Assembly (NCBI GenBank): GCA_005784505.1
Contig: VCAZ01000046.1
Span: 2,422,001 to 2,486,000 of the forward strand
DNA: 64,000 nt
Direction: 5' to 3'
DNA from: Bagarius yarrelli
Taxonomy: Eukaryota > Chordata > Actinopteri > Siluriformes > Sisoridae
Below are positions 11,290-24,609 of the stretch, piece after piece. Position 1 is the first letter of the stretch. Each line of letters begins with the position of its first letter. Made by a program: the position numbers and the translations under genes. Below the pieces are notes generated by a model. That model was given only the letters and a program-made list of their open reading frames with translations. It was not told where the DNA came from and made no database searches.

Positions 11290-13560
11290 TGCAACGTCTG
11301 TAAATTCAGTGTCAGTGTTTTGATTTTCAACTGATTTGTCCAACCTCCAAAACACGCTAAAACGGCCCTAGTAAATTACATGTAATATAGATATTTTCAG
11401 AATAGTATACAGATTCATATTTCTAATAACATTTTGTTATATCTCTTAAAAATTCCAAAATACTAGAATTCTGTCCACTATCATATAAAGTTAACTGTTC
11501 TACAGTATGCAAGTTATGTCTCTATATCAGGCAGATACAAGCTGTTCTAATGTCATTATGGTTTAGTGAGGCAAGAGTAGCCATCACTTCTATCACATTT
11601 ATTAAGAGAGGCTTCAGGCCTCTGCTTCTATATTTGTTTCTCAGCTTGGAAAACGTGCACATTGACTTTAGATTATGCTCTGATAGCATATATCTTAATA
11701 CATGAAAACCTTTGGGATGAGCTTGAACATTGACTACACTCCAGACCACCTCGAGCCAGAGTTTGTGCTGAGTTATAATCCTATGGACTGAATAAGCAAT
11801 ACCCAAAGCCACATATCACAATCTAGTAAAAAAAATAAAAATAATAATATATTATTGATTCATATAATAATGGGGCAGTGGTAGCTCAGATGGTTAAGGT
11901 GCTGCATTGTGGGTCATTGTTGTTTTCTTGAGCTGTTTCATAGTTGATCCTACTCTCTCACCCCCAGCTTTCCAAGATAGGCTATGCGAAGAAACAATAT
12001 ATATACACACACCATAGTGATGTTACAATAGCTATTGGCTACCCTAGTAAACAGTGATAATGAGTATCAGTGTGTTTACTGATAACACTACAGCTTAGTG
12101 AAAAATAAACAACTTAACAAAGGGGGTTTGTTTCAAGCAAGCCTGTGTTGCAAGTGCATCTCGTAATTTAAATAAACACTTTCTGGGAATTTTGTTTGAA
12201 ATACAGCTGATAATAAAAACGAAAAACAATTAGCAATCTGTATATAAGTCTGTACATATACAGAGAAACTTAAGACAGTGTAATCAGATGATGTTAGATG
12301 GTTTAAAATGGCTGATAATGCTGTACATTTACAACAAAAGAATTAGACAGGATTTCTGACTTCCTGGTATCAGAAATAAACTTTTGTAAGATAGAACAAG
12401 TTACATTGTTTTCTGTGACATGGCATGTGGGAAAATCCTTTTTTAAGGGTGACAATGAACAGAAATGATCAAAGCACCCTGTACAATTAAACACCACTTT
12501 TTTTTTACTAAACAATGACAGCAAGATGCTAATTGAAAACAGATTTTCACTGGGAAATTGAGAAAAGGGAATAGTAATATAAAGCGCAAACCTGCTTTTA
12601 GAGGAGCAATTTAAAAATTGCTTCCTTTTTTTGCGTCCAGATACCGTGCATTAAAATTTATATTCAAACAAAAAACAGGTAGCCTATTTTGACAAACACA
12701 CATCGTTTAAGATAAGTTAGGTGCACATAACATGGAAGCTACTTTTGGTTTTGCTTTCACTACAATATGGCACCAGACCATAACTAACAGAGAGGCACAC
12801 GGCTCACAACGAGACGGCACACAATCAGTAACAATAACTATCAGCTGATTTGCCATAAAGTAAACAAGATAATCACAAACTAATCAATATCACTACGGTC
12901 ACTTCAAAACAAAAGCAACACAGATTGACAATGATATGCTGTGATAACGTTCTAATAGCCAAGAGTCACATTCATTAAGATCATGTCAGTTGAATTAACT
13001 TCTAACTTATTTTTTTTCTTAAATATAAAAGTATGTGTACACATCATAAATAAATTAAATAAAAACAAATTAACTGTAGTTTTTGAATGTTGTTACATTT
13101 AAATAAACTAAAAAAATGTTTCATTTATTAAAATTCTTGATGTATATTAGTGCCAGCCCTGAGTATGGCATTGCCCCATTTGTGAAAAGTGTTGAATGTT
13201 GTCCTGTTGCATTTTTATGTCTACACCCTTCCAGCCTTCCACATAAGTGGCACTGTGCCATTAAATTCACACTCAGACTCAGTGCAATAATTATGCATTA
13301 TGTGGTTTTCTCTGGTACCTGGCCAAACGATCTGTATTAATATGTCATTAGGGCATGGGTGTAACAGATTTCTGTTGGACAACTTGATAGAAACCTGATA
13401 GAGAGGCTTTTCGCATATTGAGGATGAAAACCTTTTTTATTAAAGCAAGAAACCCTGATAAGACTCCAAAACCTCTACACTGCAACCGCAACTGTGCTAC
13501 GTACATCATCTGGAGTAGTTTAGAATTAATATTTATCTAATAACATGACAAAAACATAAA
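11290..13560. other. efcab10-znf800 intergenic, proximal part; no gene seen
   Basis: Non-coding by inspection. The open frames at 11522-11812 and 12303-12524 (minus) have no recognisable motif. A SINE head fragment sits at about 11872-11913 (ggcagtggtagctcagatgg). The rest is unique AT-rich sequence. Confidence 0.5.
11872..11913 (+). repeat. SINE head fragment
   Basis: Only the A-box part of a tRNA-derived SINE remains ('gtagctcagatggttaagg' followed by a diverged stretch). The body and tail are absent. Confidence 0.45.
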
Positions 13561-13612
13561 AAAATAAAATAATAAATAAAATTAAAGGGCTGTAATCCAG
13601 CGTTACCGTTAC

Positions 13613-13713
13613 CTTTTTTCCAGACTGAGACAAGCTTTGGGGCTAGCCGATCTCCCCTCATGATTTTTAAATATGTTCGAGACCAAGTCAATTTCTCCTC
13701 CTCCGTCAGCCAT
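13613..13713 (-). pseudogene. exon-like fragment starting MADGGGEIDLVSN
   Basis: On the minus strand an ATG (13713) opens a 33-codon frame, MADGGGEIDLVSNIFKNHEG and onward, ending in a good donor (aaaaaag|gtaacgg at 13612-13611). The start resembles N-termini I recall for fish hAT-transposase/ZMYM1-like proteins with TTF-type zinc fingers. No downstream exon of such a protein was recognised at 11300-13600, so this is either a decayed element or the first exon of an unidentified gene. The identification is from memory of a short, low-complexity stretch and is weak. Confidence 0.28.
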
Positions 13714-16675
13714 TGTGGGTGTAAAAATTCTAATTTACCTGTACAGACACGTTTCGGTAGTCAAACTGGGCTGTAACAGTTTAACTCTGATCAACCAACC
13801 AGAGGACGGAAAAATGCTGATGTCATTGTAAGTCTGTTAGCTGGCTGTGGAGATTCGGATTTAAAATCTTATTGGTTAAATAAACAGTCTTCAATAATAT
13901 TAACCAAATACAATCTGCCACTGCTTATATAGCAGTACTGATTCTGAAGGCCCTGTGCAGATTATATTAACATGGCAACTGAAATTTGATCACAAAAATC
14001 TAACATCCATATACCTGTACTGGAGGCAGTGCAGCAAGAGAAATGCTACGAAATGAAGAGAATAAACTGTTGGGAATAAATTAATACAATTTTATAGAAC
14101 AAATATTGTATTTGTTGTATTTGTAAATGTAGGCCAGTGCTTCTGATATTGTTTAGGTCAGCAGAAAAAGCCCTGACTGCACACCACTTTTACAAACAGT
14201 GTATCAAATGATGCTAATCTATAGTAGTCTTGGTTGAACATAACTGACTTTAAACGCATGTCAATGGCAAGTGTATTGTTGGCCAAAAGGTTCCCAGATT
14301 TAGAAAGATACATTTCAAAGTTTCAACAGCAGTTGCAATTAAGGCAAAAGTTGTCCCACATGTTTGTTTTCATTCTTTCCAAAGCTGTAAGCAAGTTGCT
14401 GCTTAATGAAAGCCAGATTTTGATTAATTCATCGTTGTCTTTCCTATGTGATTTGTGGATGAGATGGAATGGGTAATGCATCAGTAGGCCATTACTGCTT
14501 TGCTATCAGAGAGAAACATTAATGTTGTGGCCATTTACTGTGCACCAAAGAAACAAATTAAATATTCTAATGTCTAATAAACTCAGCCCACCAATGCTCA
14601 CTGTCTCTGGGATGGTCAGATGGGTTTAAACTTGGTTGTGTCACAGCATCAGAACAAACAGCCTTATTTGATTGCCTCCACTGCACATAATCAGCATCAT
14701 CATCATTATCATAGTTTTTTAAATCATCTTTTGAATTCTAATGTTTTTATTACAAAGATCAATGTATGAGCTAAATTCCTAAAGACTAAATAGTGAAAAA
14801 ATGAACAGCAACAATAAAAATTAAAGCTGGAAACAGCATCGAGGAAGCCCTCGCTCCTTGACTCATCACCACTTAGTGGCTTTATGAAAAGCCCAAATGT
14901 TGACCAACATGTATTTAAGGTAGTAAATATAGGAGGAATATGTCAGTCATTTATATGTTCCAAACGTCCTGCTGCCAACTAATGGTGCTACGACTATAAC
15001 TGACTGTTGCCATGTAGTTTAAGCCAGGACTTTAACAAATACTTAAGATCAAGAATTAACCGCACAAAGTGTTTCAGATTACAATGATCAAATGTTGTGT
15101 TGATAAAGGTAATGTATAGAAGTAGTTCTTAAATACGCTGACAATATAAAGAATACAAAAGTTGCTGAAAAACAACTAAAACCAACTTTCTATTGAGTTT
15201 CCTATATTGACCCATAGAATAGGTTTTTATAGGAAATACGTCATACAGAAGTTGTACCGATTTTCACACATGTGCATAAAATAACCAAGATGAAGACTCT
15301 TTAAGGAAATAGGTGATGATTTTTCGAGCCATTTTGCCACACCACTTCTAAAACTTATATTTAACATACAGTTTACCAGTTCTGATCATGTGCAAAGTTT
15401 AGTCTATACGAGAATGTTTAGGCCCTTAAAATGCGATTTATTGGAGAAAAAATTATATTTTTGACAATTACAGGCTTCCACCATCATGCTAAACTAAGGA
15501 AATATATCTGAACTAGTTTTTAATACCGAAACAAAAAAAAACAACAACGTTGTCTTTGAAAAGTTCATTTCTTCGATATAAGTACTAGTATTTATAGCAG
15601 TGGACCAGTGTGCATCATACATACTAATTAGTCAGAAATTAAGTTGACATAGAATGTGTAAGGATAGTTGGTACTTTACTTTCCATCCTGTCATTATTCT
15701 TTATATTATTATTATTATTTATATTTTTTGAACTTGTAGATGGCTTATCTACATGTAAAGTCAGGGTTGCAAGGTATTTATTCACTGAAGTGTATTACGG
15801 AATATACGTGTGTTGTGACCGAGAAGAAACATGATATTAATTATATAAAATAAATAAGGGACTGAAATATTTCTCTGAACCAGAAGTTAGCTCAGCCGGG
15901 TAAGTATGTTTTTAGCCAAATGGAAAAGATCCTATTGAATGGTTTGATACTATGTAAATGACATGAGTCATGAGCCTGGCCTTTGCAGTAAACAGATTTC
16001 AGCCAACTAAACAAAAGAGTTGTAACATGCATATGCGGTGCTTTTTATTATGTCAAATCACCAGTTGTAGGATCTATTTTTGAATAATGGTTTATCCAGA
16101 CTTGCTTCACTTTTGTAGCTTAACAGCTTTTCTCTTTAATTGTCACTGAAAAATCCAGCTGAATGTGTTTTAGTGAAGTTTTTCCATGGGAAGCAGCTAG
16201 ACATGAGAAAGCCCTGGAAAATCATTTATAAACAGTAAATATCAGATTAGGATTAAAGCCCTAGCACTGTCAAGCGACACCTGTGGGTTCTTAAACAAAG
16301 GTTCAAGAACCCACTGCCCCAGGGCTCTGCATCCTGGCTGACCCTGTGCACAGCACCAACTTCCAAGCTAGGAAATAATTTATTCTGCTGTAATATATAT
16401 ATATGTGTGTGTGTAACCAGTCCAAACCATGCAAACTTAATTGTCAGTAAATAGTACCAGTGAGTAAAAAAAGATTATTGTGGATATGCTGAGCTCATAA
16501 ACTTAGTTAACATCTTGGGTAAATTTGATTTTATGAATTGGAAACATTTAATTTTGGGAACCTTTCATTGTAATGTTAACTAAACTGGAACACGATTAAA
16601 ACTACTTCCCTGCATGTTTCTATGTCAAGCATTGCTATGAATGCTGATCTGTTAAATCACATTGAATACATTCAG

Positions 16676-16770
16676 CATTGGCAGTCACAGTGGCAACTTG
16701 GTAGTGCTGAGAAGGCGACCTGATCTTTCACTTAGCAGTCCAACACCTTAACCACTGACTACCAGTTCCC
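16676..16770 (-). repeat. SINE remnant, minus orientation
   Basis: Minus-strand reading shows a tRNA-like head ('ggtagtcagtggttaaggtg'), 'ttggactgctaa' and a short body, truncated at its 3' side. Another copy in the same orientation lies 40 nt further on. Confidence 0.6.
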
Positions 16771-16811
16771 AATAAATGTATACAAACAAACCTTGCAACC
16801 TCATAGTTTAC

Positions 16812-16961
16812 CTTTACGGCATTTATCAGACGCCTTATCCAGGGTAATTACATTATTCTTTTTACGACTGAGCAATTAGGGGGTAAGGTATTGCTCGAGG
16901 GCCAGCAGCATTAATTGGTGTGCTGAATCCAACCCCAATCTTTAATTAGCAGTCCAACACA
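16812..16961 (-). repeat. SINE remnant, minus orientation, lacking its head
   Basis: Minus-strand reading shows 'gttggactgctaat', a mid body, and the tail block 'ctggataaggcgtctgataa', the conserved 3' end of the family. The A-box region is missing. Confidence 0.6.
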
Positions 16962-16990
16962 GGTCAGACTTCTATTAAGCAAAAAGTAAA

Positions 16991-17014
16991 ATTTTTTTTT
17001 TTTTTTTTTTTTTA
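16991..17014. repeat. T-tract
   Basis: An uninterrupted run of about 24 thymines. Read on the minus strand it could be an old retroposon tail next to the SINE remnant at 16812-16961. Confidence 0.8.
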
Positions 17015-20000
17015 ACATTCAGCTTGGAACTTGAAACAATAGCCTATTTAACAAAAAAAAATATAGTTTAACATAACAATTAGTGACATCCTACCAACCT
17101 ACCAAATTTGTCTACAATGCTTTTGCAATGATGAACAAGCGAGGGTTTTTTAAAAGAAGTCAGTACACTTAATACTTTATTCACTATTTTGTATGCAGTG
17201 GTATTTTTTATTACCCTTGTCAATTATAAAACAGAAGACTCATTCTTTCACACCCCTATTACCCCAAAATCATTAAGGAAACACTATTAGTGTACACTCC
17301 TGGCTTTGCTTTATTAAGATTACCTTTCATAACAGAGCAATGTATACAACCATGCGGATATCGGCTAAGAGCTTCAGTAAATGTTAGGGGAAGCAGTGGT
17401 ATAACTGTGTTATGCTGTTGGTGCAGATGGGCTGTTTGAGTATTTTAGAAACTGATGACTGTAATTTTTTTACACTGAACAGTCTCTAGATATTTTACAC
17501 ACTGGTGCATTTACTTTATTAGGCACAGTCCCTGATTGAAAATGTCTTAGTATTAAGAGATCAGTAGGGAATGGACAGAATGGGTTAAGATGACATAAAT
17601 GCTATTATTATTCGGATAACCAGTACTTGCAACAATGGTTGAACAAAGTCTTAGGATATGAATATGTGGATTCTGGAAACAGATGTCAAAGTAAAGTTTA
17701 TTTGAATATACACTGAAACTCTTGCATTGTGTGTGCATTAGAATTGTTTCACCGGCAAAATAATTGCATACAATGATATATAGAGGTGCTGTAGTGCTTC
17801 AAATCTCAGTATATAAGTTTATAAGACTCTAAACACTATTCTATAATCAGGTTAATCAAGTTATTAATCACTACGCGCTAATATTCCTATCTCATGTTAC
17901 ATAATTTACTTAGTGGTAGTCACAACACTATAATGTCTTTGTCATGCAGATAGTCACTTTATCAGGGCCAAGGTAATGTTTTACATACTGCTTTAATGCT
18001 TGGTTATTCAGATGCCTCATGTTTATATCAATCTATGACTTGGTTTAGTCTTGTCTAGACATAGCCATATTTACCGTTCAAGTAGAGACGAGAAAGAAAA
18101 TAAATGTTTGCAATTGAGTATATTTTTATTTCTAAAGCAATGCTGAGAGAGAGAGAAAAACATGACCTTAACATTTTTGTCTCCAACAAAGCTAGAAAAA
18201 GTAGCAGTCTGTAAGGAACCAATGTCATCTGCTGGTTACACGTTTGCACAAGTAGTGGCTTAATTTATAATGCTTAATATAAACTCTGAGTTACAGAGAC
18301 TTGCTTTTTAAGAGGAAGCACATTTTTGCAAAAAAAGAAAGTAAATGGTGAAGGGAGTATCACAAATAAAATGTTCTTTTTCCTGCAACTTGGACAACTG
18401 CAACTGGGAACATGCCATTTCTAAAGCTGTCCATGACCATGTGGATAGAACAAAAATGTACACAATGAGCACTGTGCACACTACAAACAGCGATGTGGAC
18501 ATACATAGTTACACAGATAAAGGCAGCGGTCCATTACAGAGTCTGCTTTGCTGCCAGCTTTAATAACTATTTTTTTCATTGAATTCTAACAAATGTGTTT
18601 AAAGTGTGGTCAGTACAACAAGCAACATGCAAAACACTCTTCTAATATTGCGGACCCTTAAGACTTGATTAGGTCCGACAGGTTGCTATATTTATAGAAA
18701 TGATCATCTACAATTAACATTATTTAACAAGTTTTCTGATTTTTAATCTTAGTGTTCTTTTAAACTGGCTGCAGTAGATAAATGATGCTTTGTTCAAATC
18801 ATTTTGTCATCAGAAGCCATTTCTTTAACAAATTGCTTATCATTTAGTATATATTATAGGGCATGTAAGGCAAGCAAGTTTAGAGCATTGTTTTATTTAT
18901 TCTTACCTAATTTTTTATTGCTGTATTAGACTTACAAATAAGTTCCAAGTTTATATAGTTTAAATATATCAGTAATTTTTGTCCAACGGTAACCACTTTC
19001 TGCTGGACCTATCCCAATCCACATGAGACATGAATACACCTTGTATGGGGTGCTATTCCATTGCAAAACACTAGGGGAAGTTTGGAGTCAGCAGTTTACA
19101 TGCTAATTTATGTTTGGGAGGCCAGATTAAACAATGATAAATAAGTGTATGATTACACAGTATGGTGTAACATGGATTTTTTTTTGTGGTACTGCTGGGA
19201 TCATTAGCTAGGCCATAAAAACAATATAATTTTTATTAATTAATACTGATTTTATTGATAACACAATAAAATACTTAGAATTTGGTTCCTTGGCTGAGAC
19301 ATATCTGACTAGCTTTGTATGGCTGTGTAGTTATGGATAATTACCAAGAAATACTTATAATTTATAGAAATACCAAGACTACTTAAAATGCAAATTTAAC
19401 ATTTTTAAGTTCCTACTTGGGCCAGTTGTGCTAAAAAAAGTTTTGTTAAATTTTTAAAAAAAATTTCTTGTACATTTGATAGATTGTGACTGAGAACTAG
19501 ATTTAAACAGTAGCTCTCATATGAAAAAATGGATAGCAACTTAAATTATGTCAAAAAGTTTATTGGAGATTGGATTGAGAGTAACTATGTCGCAGTTGTG
19601 CAAATTTGCATTCAAATACAAAAAACAATGTGTACTAACTTCTGCTGAATTCACCGAGACTCTAATATCCAAATGCCACAACAAGGTAGTGAAACATTAG
19701 CTTAATGCATCAGTGGATAAAATTGTTTAATATCATTAACTGTTTTAAATTGCTCAAGGTCATATCTAACCATAGCCAGTCCATGGAATGTTGTAAAAAC
19801 TGACATCATAATGCCAATGTAACACAGAGTAACATTAAGAAAAAAACAGAAAATTGGTACCTTATATTTTAACAACATTTAAACTGACTGAAAGTGTAAG
19901 GAATGTTTTCTTTTAACTTATTTCAACTTATTTAATTAAGCATGGTTCTGTGCACATATTCAAGATTTCTACTTGTTAGTCATTTGTTGTTTAAACTCTA

Positions 20001-20939
20001 TAATGAATTAAAAATATATAGCAACTGTATCTGATATACCTTGTAGTATAAATTATACCAGGTCTAAATATATTTGTCAAAATTAGTCTTTAATTAAAAT
20101 CTATTTTTTGGTTGTAAATGTGAAGATCACATAATGGCTTTAGTAACAACATCTTCCAGTGGTTTTACGAGGAGTGTAACAACAATTAGTAGCTCGGAAC
20201 CTTAAAATTTATACTGAAACAAGCACATTGCACACCAATATATATAATTCATAATTAGCTATGTTAGTTAAATGAACCAGCTATAACTAATGTTGGGTAG
20301 CATTTCAATTTATCCTTAAGGCGACCACCTGTAGCTGATAGAAGTGCTGATCAATATTATAGCAGTCATTTCTAATGTGAAATAAAAAAGGTTCTCCATC
20401 ATCACTGAAGTCTCCTCATGAGTTCAAAAATAACGTTAGGGATATAGCAGCTAGATGCTGGTGGACAGCAGTCCGACCGAGTCACAATGCAATTTAGATG
20501 TAAAAAGAAACAAACATTTACGCAACCGATAAACTAATTAACCAGTATTAAACGTATAAACTTTTCCTAGTTATCTATAATCGTCCTGTTTTGTCACCTT
20601 TTGTGTTATTGCTTTATTTGGCATCCTCTTTAACGCATAAGTTCACCTTCGGATGATATTCACTTTTGTCTTCGGATGGCATTTAAGAATACTAATGCTA
20701 ATGTCTGTGGAGAAAGTAGGCCTTTTAGACATTTAACTATTTTAAAAAAATAATAATTTTACTAATTACGGTCTTCAATAACTTTCAGTAACTGCTAGGC
20801 GAATCAGCTAACTTTTGGCAATACGATGCGGCACTTAAAGTTGAACAACTTTAGGCAAAATTAATAAGCTCGAATCAAAACTTTATTTGTTGATTAAAAC
20901 GTTAAATGTATACGTTGTATGTGCTATTTGACAAAGTTT

Positions 20940-22480
20940 AAGGTGTCTGTATGTGCTAAACTCGCATCACCGGGGAGACTTTCCTTGTCTTGTTGGATTC
21001 GAAGCTTTTTTTTAAATAAATAAGCGCGCTTTTAAAACGCTGAAAATGTTTAATATAAGCGATCAGGCGACTCGGTTTTAGGTTCATCCAAAACGGCTGC
21101 TAAGAACAGGGTCACGTTTGTGCGGTCGCGAGCGTTCAAACTGCGCCTTTGCGCAACAGACGCCTCGTTTGGAGGAGTCCGGTCAGTGCACAAAGACAGC
21201 GCCGGAGAGAGAGAGAGAGCAGCCATACAGCCACAGCAACCGTCTCCACATCCACGCGGCTAAAACCTCTACCGGAACTCCAAAGTTATACATCGTGAAG
21301 GCAGAGGCTGGGTAGAGCCTTTAACAAAGGTAAGAGCCATCCAACGACACATTCTACAAAGATTCTAACAGCCAGTTTTCTACTTTGGGCCCGACATCGC
21401 GTAGCGGACCCGAGTGGCTTCGCTTCCTCACTGAGCGTGGCTGCTCTGAACAGAAAAAAATGGCGTCACCGAGCGTGCTGGCTGTGCGGCCGGGGAAAAA
21501 CGCAGTTATTCCCGAAGCTCATGTACACTCCTTAATTCAGTTTCGACCGCGATAATGTTATATATGGGCGGATTCAAGTTTTAAATTTATGTAGGCAGTA
21601 TTACAAGGCATCGCGTCGAAATAAATACGCCGAGAAGGACGCGTAAAGCCGGAAGGGTCACCAGACCTGTGCGCCAAAGCTTCTTCAGGGAAGATGTGGC
21701 ACAGCACTGCAAAGCGCAGCACTTTCACAAACAGTCGTGTCTCAAATTAGAACACACTCCACTTAATGTATTTCGTTTTAAACCGCGTAGACACGCGAAA
21801 ACAGCTCAAAACCGCGCAGGTTGATGGATGGATGGTGTGTTCCGTCTTTGTATCGGCTTCGCGGTTCAGCCCGCCTTTACGCTGCACTCGCTGGAAAGCG
21901 TCAGCTCTTGAGCGTATAGGCTTCTAAGCCTCTGTACACCATTCTGAAAAAGATGGACTCTCCCTTGATCAGAGATAATCTGGCTCACATCGTGGCCTGG
22001 AACGGGGCAGATTTGGGCCGTAGTAAGCTATATCGGTGCAAAGAGATTGATCAAATAAACCATCATCTGGAAACGTGAACAATTGCACATTGAATCCCGT
22101 GCAGCAGGCAACAAAAAGTTGCTAACTCGGGTTTGTGTTTCGTGCCTGCGCGTCGATGGCTCCTGTGTTGCGCAGAACGGCCATCAACGCAAACGGTGCA
22201 CGCCACCTTATCCGGCAGGTTTTAGCCTCAGCGATGTAGCCGAACAACCTGTCTAATGCGGAAACGTATACGCAATTCCTCCTACGCGTGGCGTAACGTG
22301 TTTTTGTCTTCACCGCGTGTTTATTGTGTAGCTTCGCGGTAGTGGAGTTGGCGATGTGGAAGTTGTCGGGGCTTCATGCGTTTTCGCATAGAAACCCGCA
22401 CATGGTCTTCCGCGGCGTAGGCGTCGCTAGCCGTTGGCACACACAGCTGGGGAAACTCTCTTACCCCGAAGCTCTGAAGC
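20940..22480. promoter_or_regulatory. CpG-rich promoter region of znf800
   Basis: CpG dinucleotides become abrupt and frequent here compared with the flanks (for example 'gcgcgcttttaaaacgc', 'cgcgtaggc', 'ttcgcggttcagccc'). The region surrounds the candidate first exon and stands out as a vertebrate CpG-island promoter. The limits are by eye. Confidence 0.7.
21118..21329 (+). other. znf800: candidate 5' untranslated exon of znf800
   Basis: The segment ends in a consensus donor (caaag|gtaaga at 21329/21330) inside the CpG-rich region and on the coding strand. The first coding exon lies 5.6 kb downstream and has an acceptor-like tract before it. The 5' limit is arbitrary. The open frame through this segment closes before the donor and shows no protein-like motif. 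Confidence 0.45.
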
Positions 22481-24021
22481 ACTTTTGAGCGTTTTCAGCT
22501 ATGGGTATGACTTTTGGCCACTCGGCGACATTTATCCAGCGTTACTCTTATAAACATGCCCCATTTGTCCGATCACTAACAGACTGGTTTTTACTATTGT
22601 TACTGTTGTATTTGGCATGATAAAAGTTGACATTCTTTTAAAAAGGACGACATGGTTCAGAGAAAAGTTTATGCTTGGTGGTAGGTGGAGAACTTTATCT
22701 ATAATCTAATTTGGATTTACCAGTCCCGTTGAAACAATTAAGGACATGTGATTATAAATAGGCAGCAGGTCTATCATTTTAAACGATTTTCCGGTCATGT
22801 GACTAAGCCTGGTGCGAAAATGTCCAAACTCCTTATACTCCAGTAAGCGTTCGAACCCGATGCATCCATGCTAGCGCACTGCTTGGGTAGAGGATTAAGT
22901 ATGGTAGTACTTCAGTCTTGCTGTGTTGTACAAAGAACATGGCTTCAACTTGCCGCAATCGGTGTCTTCTCTAAGAGTGTGGACAATGATGTAAACTGCA
23001 TTAAAGATGTCCATTTTATAAAGCGGCCACCCACTCACAGACTGCAGTAGACCTCATCAGGTTTAAGTGGCCATTGAGAGTGATGGTTTAGTTGGTTTTA
23101 GGGTCAGAGCTCTACATTATGAACTTGAATAGTTCTAAGTCAATTCTTGCAATATTATGGTCTGAAGGCAGAGCAGGTGCGTCTATTAAAATCCACCTGG
23201 AAATGGAATTATTTTAAATCCGCACATCATAATGTCACTTATGTGACAACTTATAATTCTTTTATTTGTATTATAAAATACGTGTTAAGTATTTTAGTTT
23301 ACTTGTAACATTTTGATAATTGTGTGCAGCAGAGGGCAAATTGGGACATCTTATCACTAATAAGATTTCAGATATTAAACACAACTTTTGTTATTGTAAA
23401 GTAGAAGTTTCATGTTTAATGTCAAATGGATTTTAGTGTAAATGGAGGACTTTAAACACAAAAAGATGCTTTATATAAGAAAATTATAGCAGGGACCTCA
23501 CCTCTGGTAGCCTATTTAGCATCAGGGAATTGTGATTTTTAGCAATGGACATAACAACTTGCAAAATTAACAGATTGGTGTCTGAATGGCAGGGTTTACA
23601 CTGGGCTTAGTGGCAGAAGAGGGAAACTATTTTTATCATTAAAATAAGCAAGTAAAAGTTAAGTAAGGAAAAATATTAAATGACTTTCAATGTATTTGTG
23701 ATCAGTTGATCATTTATGCTACACTACAACATTGACCAATGCTGGAACTAGGGTGTGCTGGTGTGCTCTTGTGTTACTCTCGATTTGCTTCCATTGACGT
23801 TTTACATAACATTAGCAGCTGGTCAATTGCTAGAAAAAAAGAGGAACAAAAGACCTCCTCCAGCTAAAGCTTTCTCCTTACAGGTAAATAAAGAAAAGAA
23901 AAAAAAATAAGCTTCTGAGCCTCCTTTGCTCAGCAACAACGCACTACCAACTCTATGCATGCAGGCATGCACCTGCTGGTTCAGAACCTCAGAACCTGAG
24001 GTTTATATATATATATATATA

Positions 24022-24182
24022 CTTTGCTTACACCACTGACACTGCCAAGGGCCTTCCACAAAACCTAATCAGTCATTTCCTATGCTATATATATAGCATA
24101 AGAAATGACTGATTAGGTTTTGTGGCAGGCCCTTATGCTTCCATATCCACACTGTTTCTGGTCAGTGTGTGTAAGCAAGTCG
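24022..24182. mobile_element. fold-back / MITE-like palindromic element
   Basis: The core is a loopless inverted repeat: 24047-24090 pairs with 24091-24134, 44 bp per arm with only two mismatches, centred on tatgctatatatatagcata. Outside the core, outer arms related to 'ctttgcttacac' (24022) and, inverted, 'gtgtaagcaag' (24171-24181) pair with gaps. The layout resembles a non-autonomous inverted-repeat DNA transposon. It abuts a (TA)n run on its left, so a target duplication cannot be read. Confidence 0.7.
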
Positions 24183-24364
24183 AATATTTGTAGAGACAGA
24201 TTGTGTTTGTACATGTATGCTAATGTGTTCAAAAACACATAGATTTGCTGGCCTATAGATTTGCCCTGCTGCTGATTATAACTCATTTTTTAAATTAAAT
24301 ATATTTTTTCTCTGCCTAATAATAAGTAATTTGGTTTAGGTTTAATTTATTAATATAATATTCA

Positions 24365-24609
24365 ACTGTATTGTCATTGTGCAAGGTACGTGTACAGAGC
24401 CAACGAAATGCAGTGTTTTTCACATATCCCATTTAGTAAATTGGAGTCAGAGCTCAGGGTCAGCTATGATACAGCGCCCCTGGGGCAGGAAGGGTTAAGG
24501 GTCTTGCTCAAGGACCCAACAGTGGTTGACTTGCCGGTGGTGGGGGCTTGAACCCAGGTGTTTCTGGTCTTTAGATCAGCAACTTAACCATTTGAGCCAC
24601 CAGTAGCAC
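24365..24609 (-). repeat. dispersed SINE-like repeat, minus orientation
   Basis: Minus-strand reading begins with a tRNA-like head ('ggtggctcaaatggttaagt'), then 'ctggg ttcaagccccc', a B-box-like block, and runs through a body containing 'ccttaacccttcctg' to an end resembling a common fish retroposon tail. Another part of the family is at 1380-1510. Confidence 0.6.

Larger units (their letters stand above)
13720..20930. other. efcab10-znf800 intergenic, distal part; no gene seen
   Basis: About 7.2 kb without a supported gene. It holds a (TA)n/(TG)n run near 16394-16413, two SINE remnants at 16676-16770 and 16812-16961, a T-tract at 16991-17014, and a diverged repeat at 18985-19090 of the type seen at 56148. 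Open frames at 14234-14476, 17553-17738, 18055-18249 and 18308-18563 have no conserved motif and overlap on opposite strands, as chance frames do. Confidence 0.5.
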
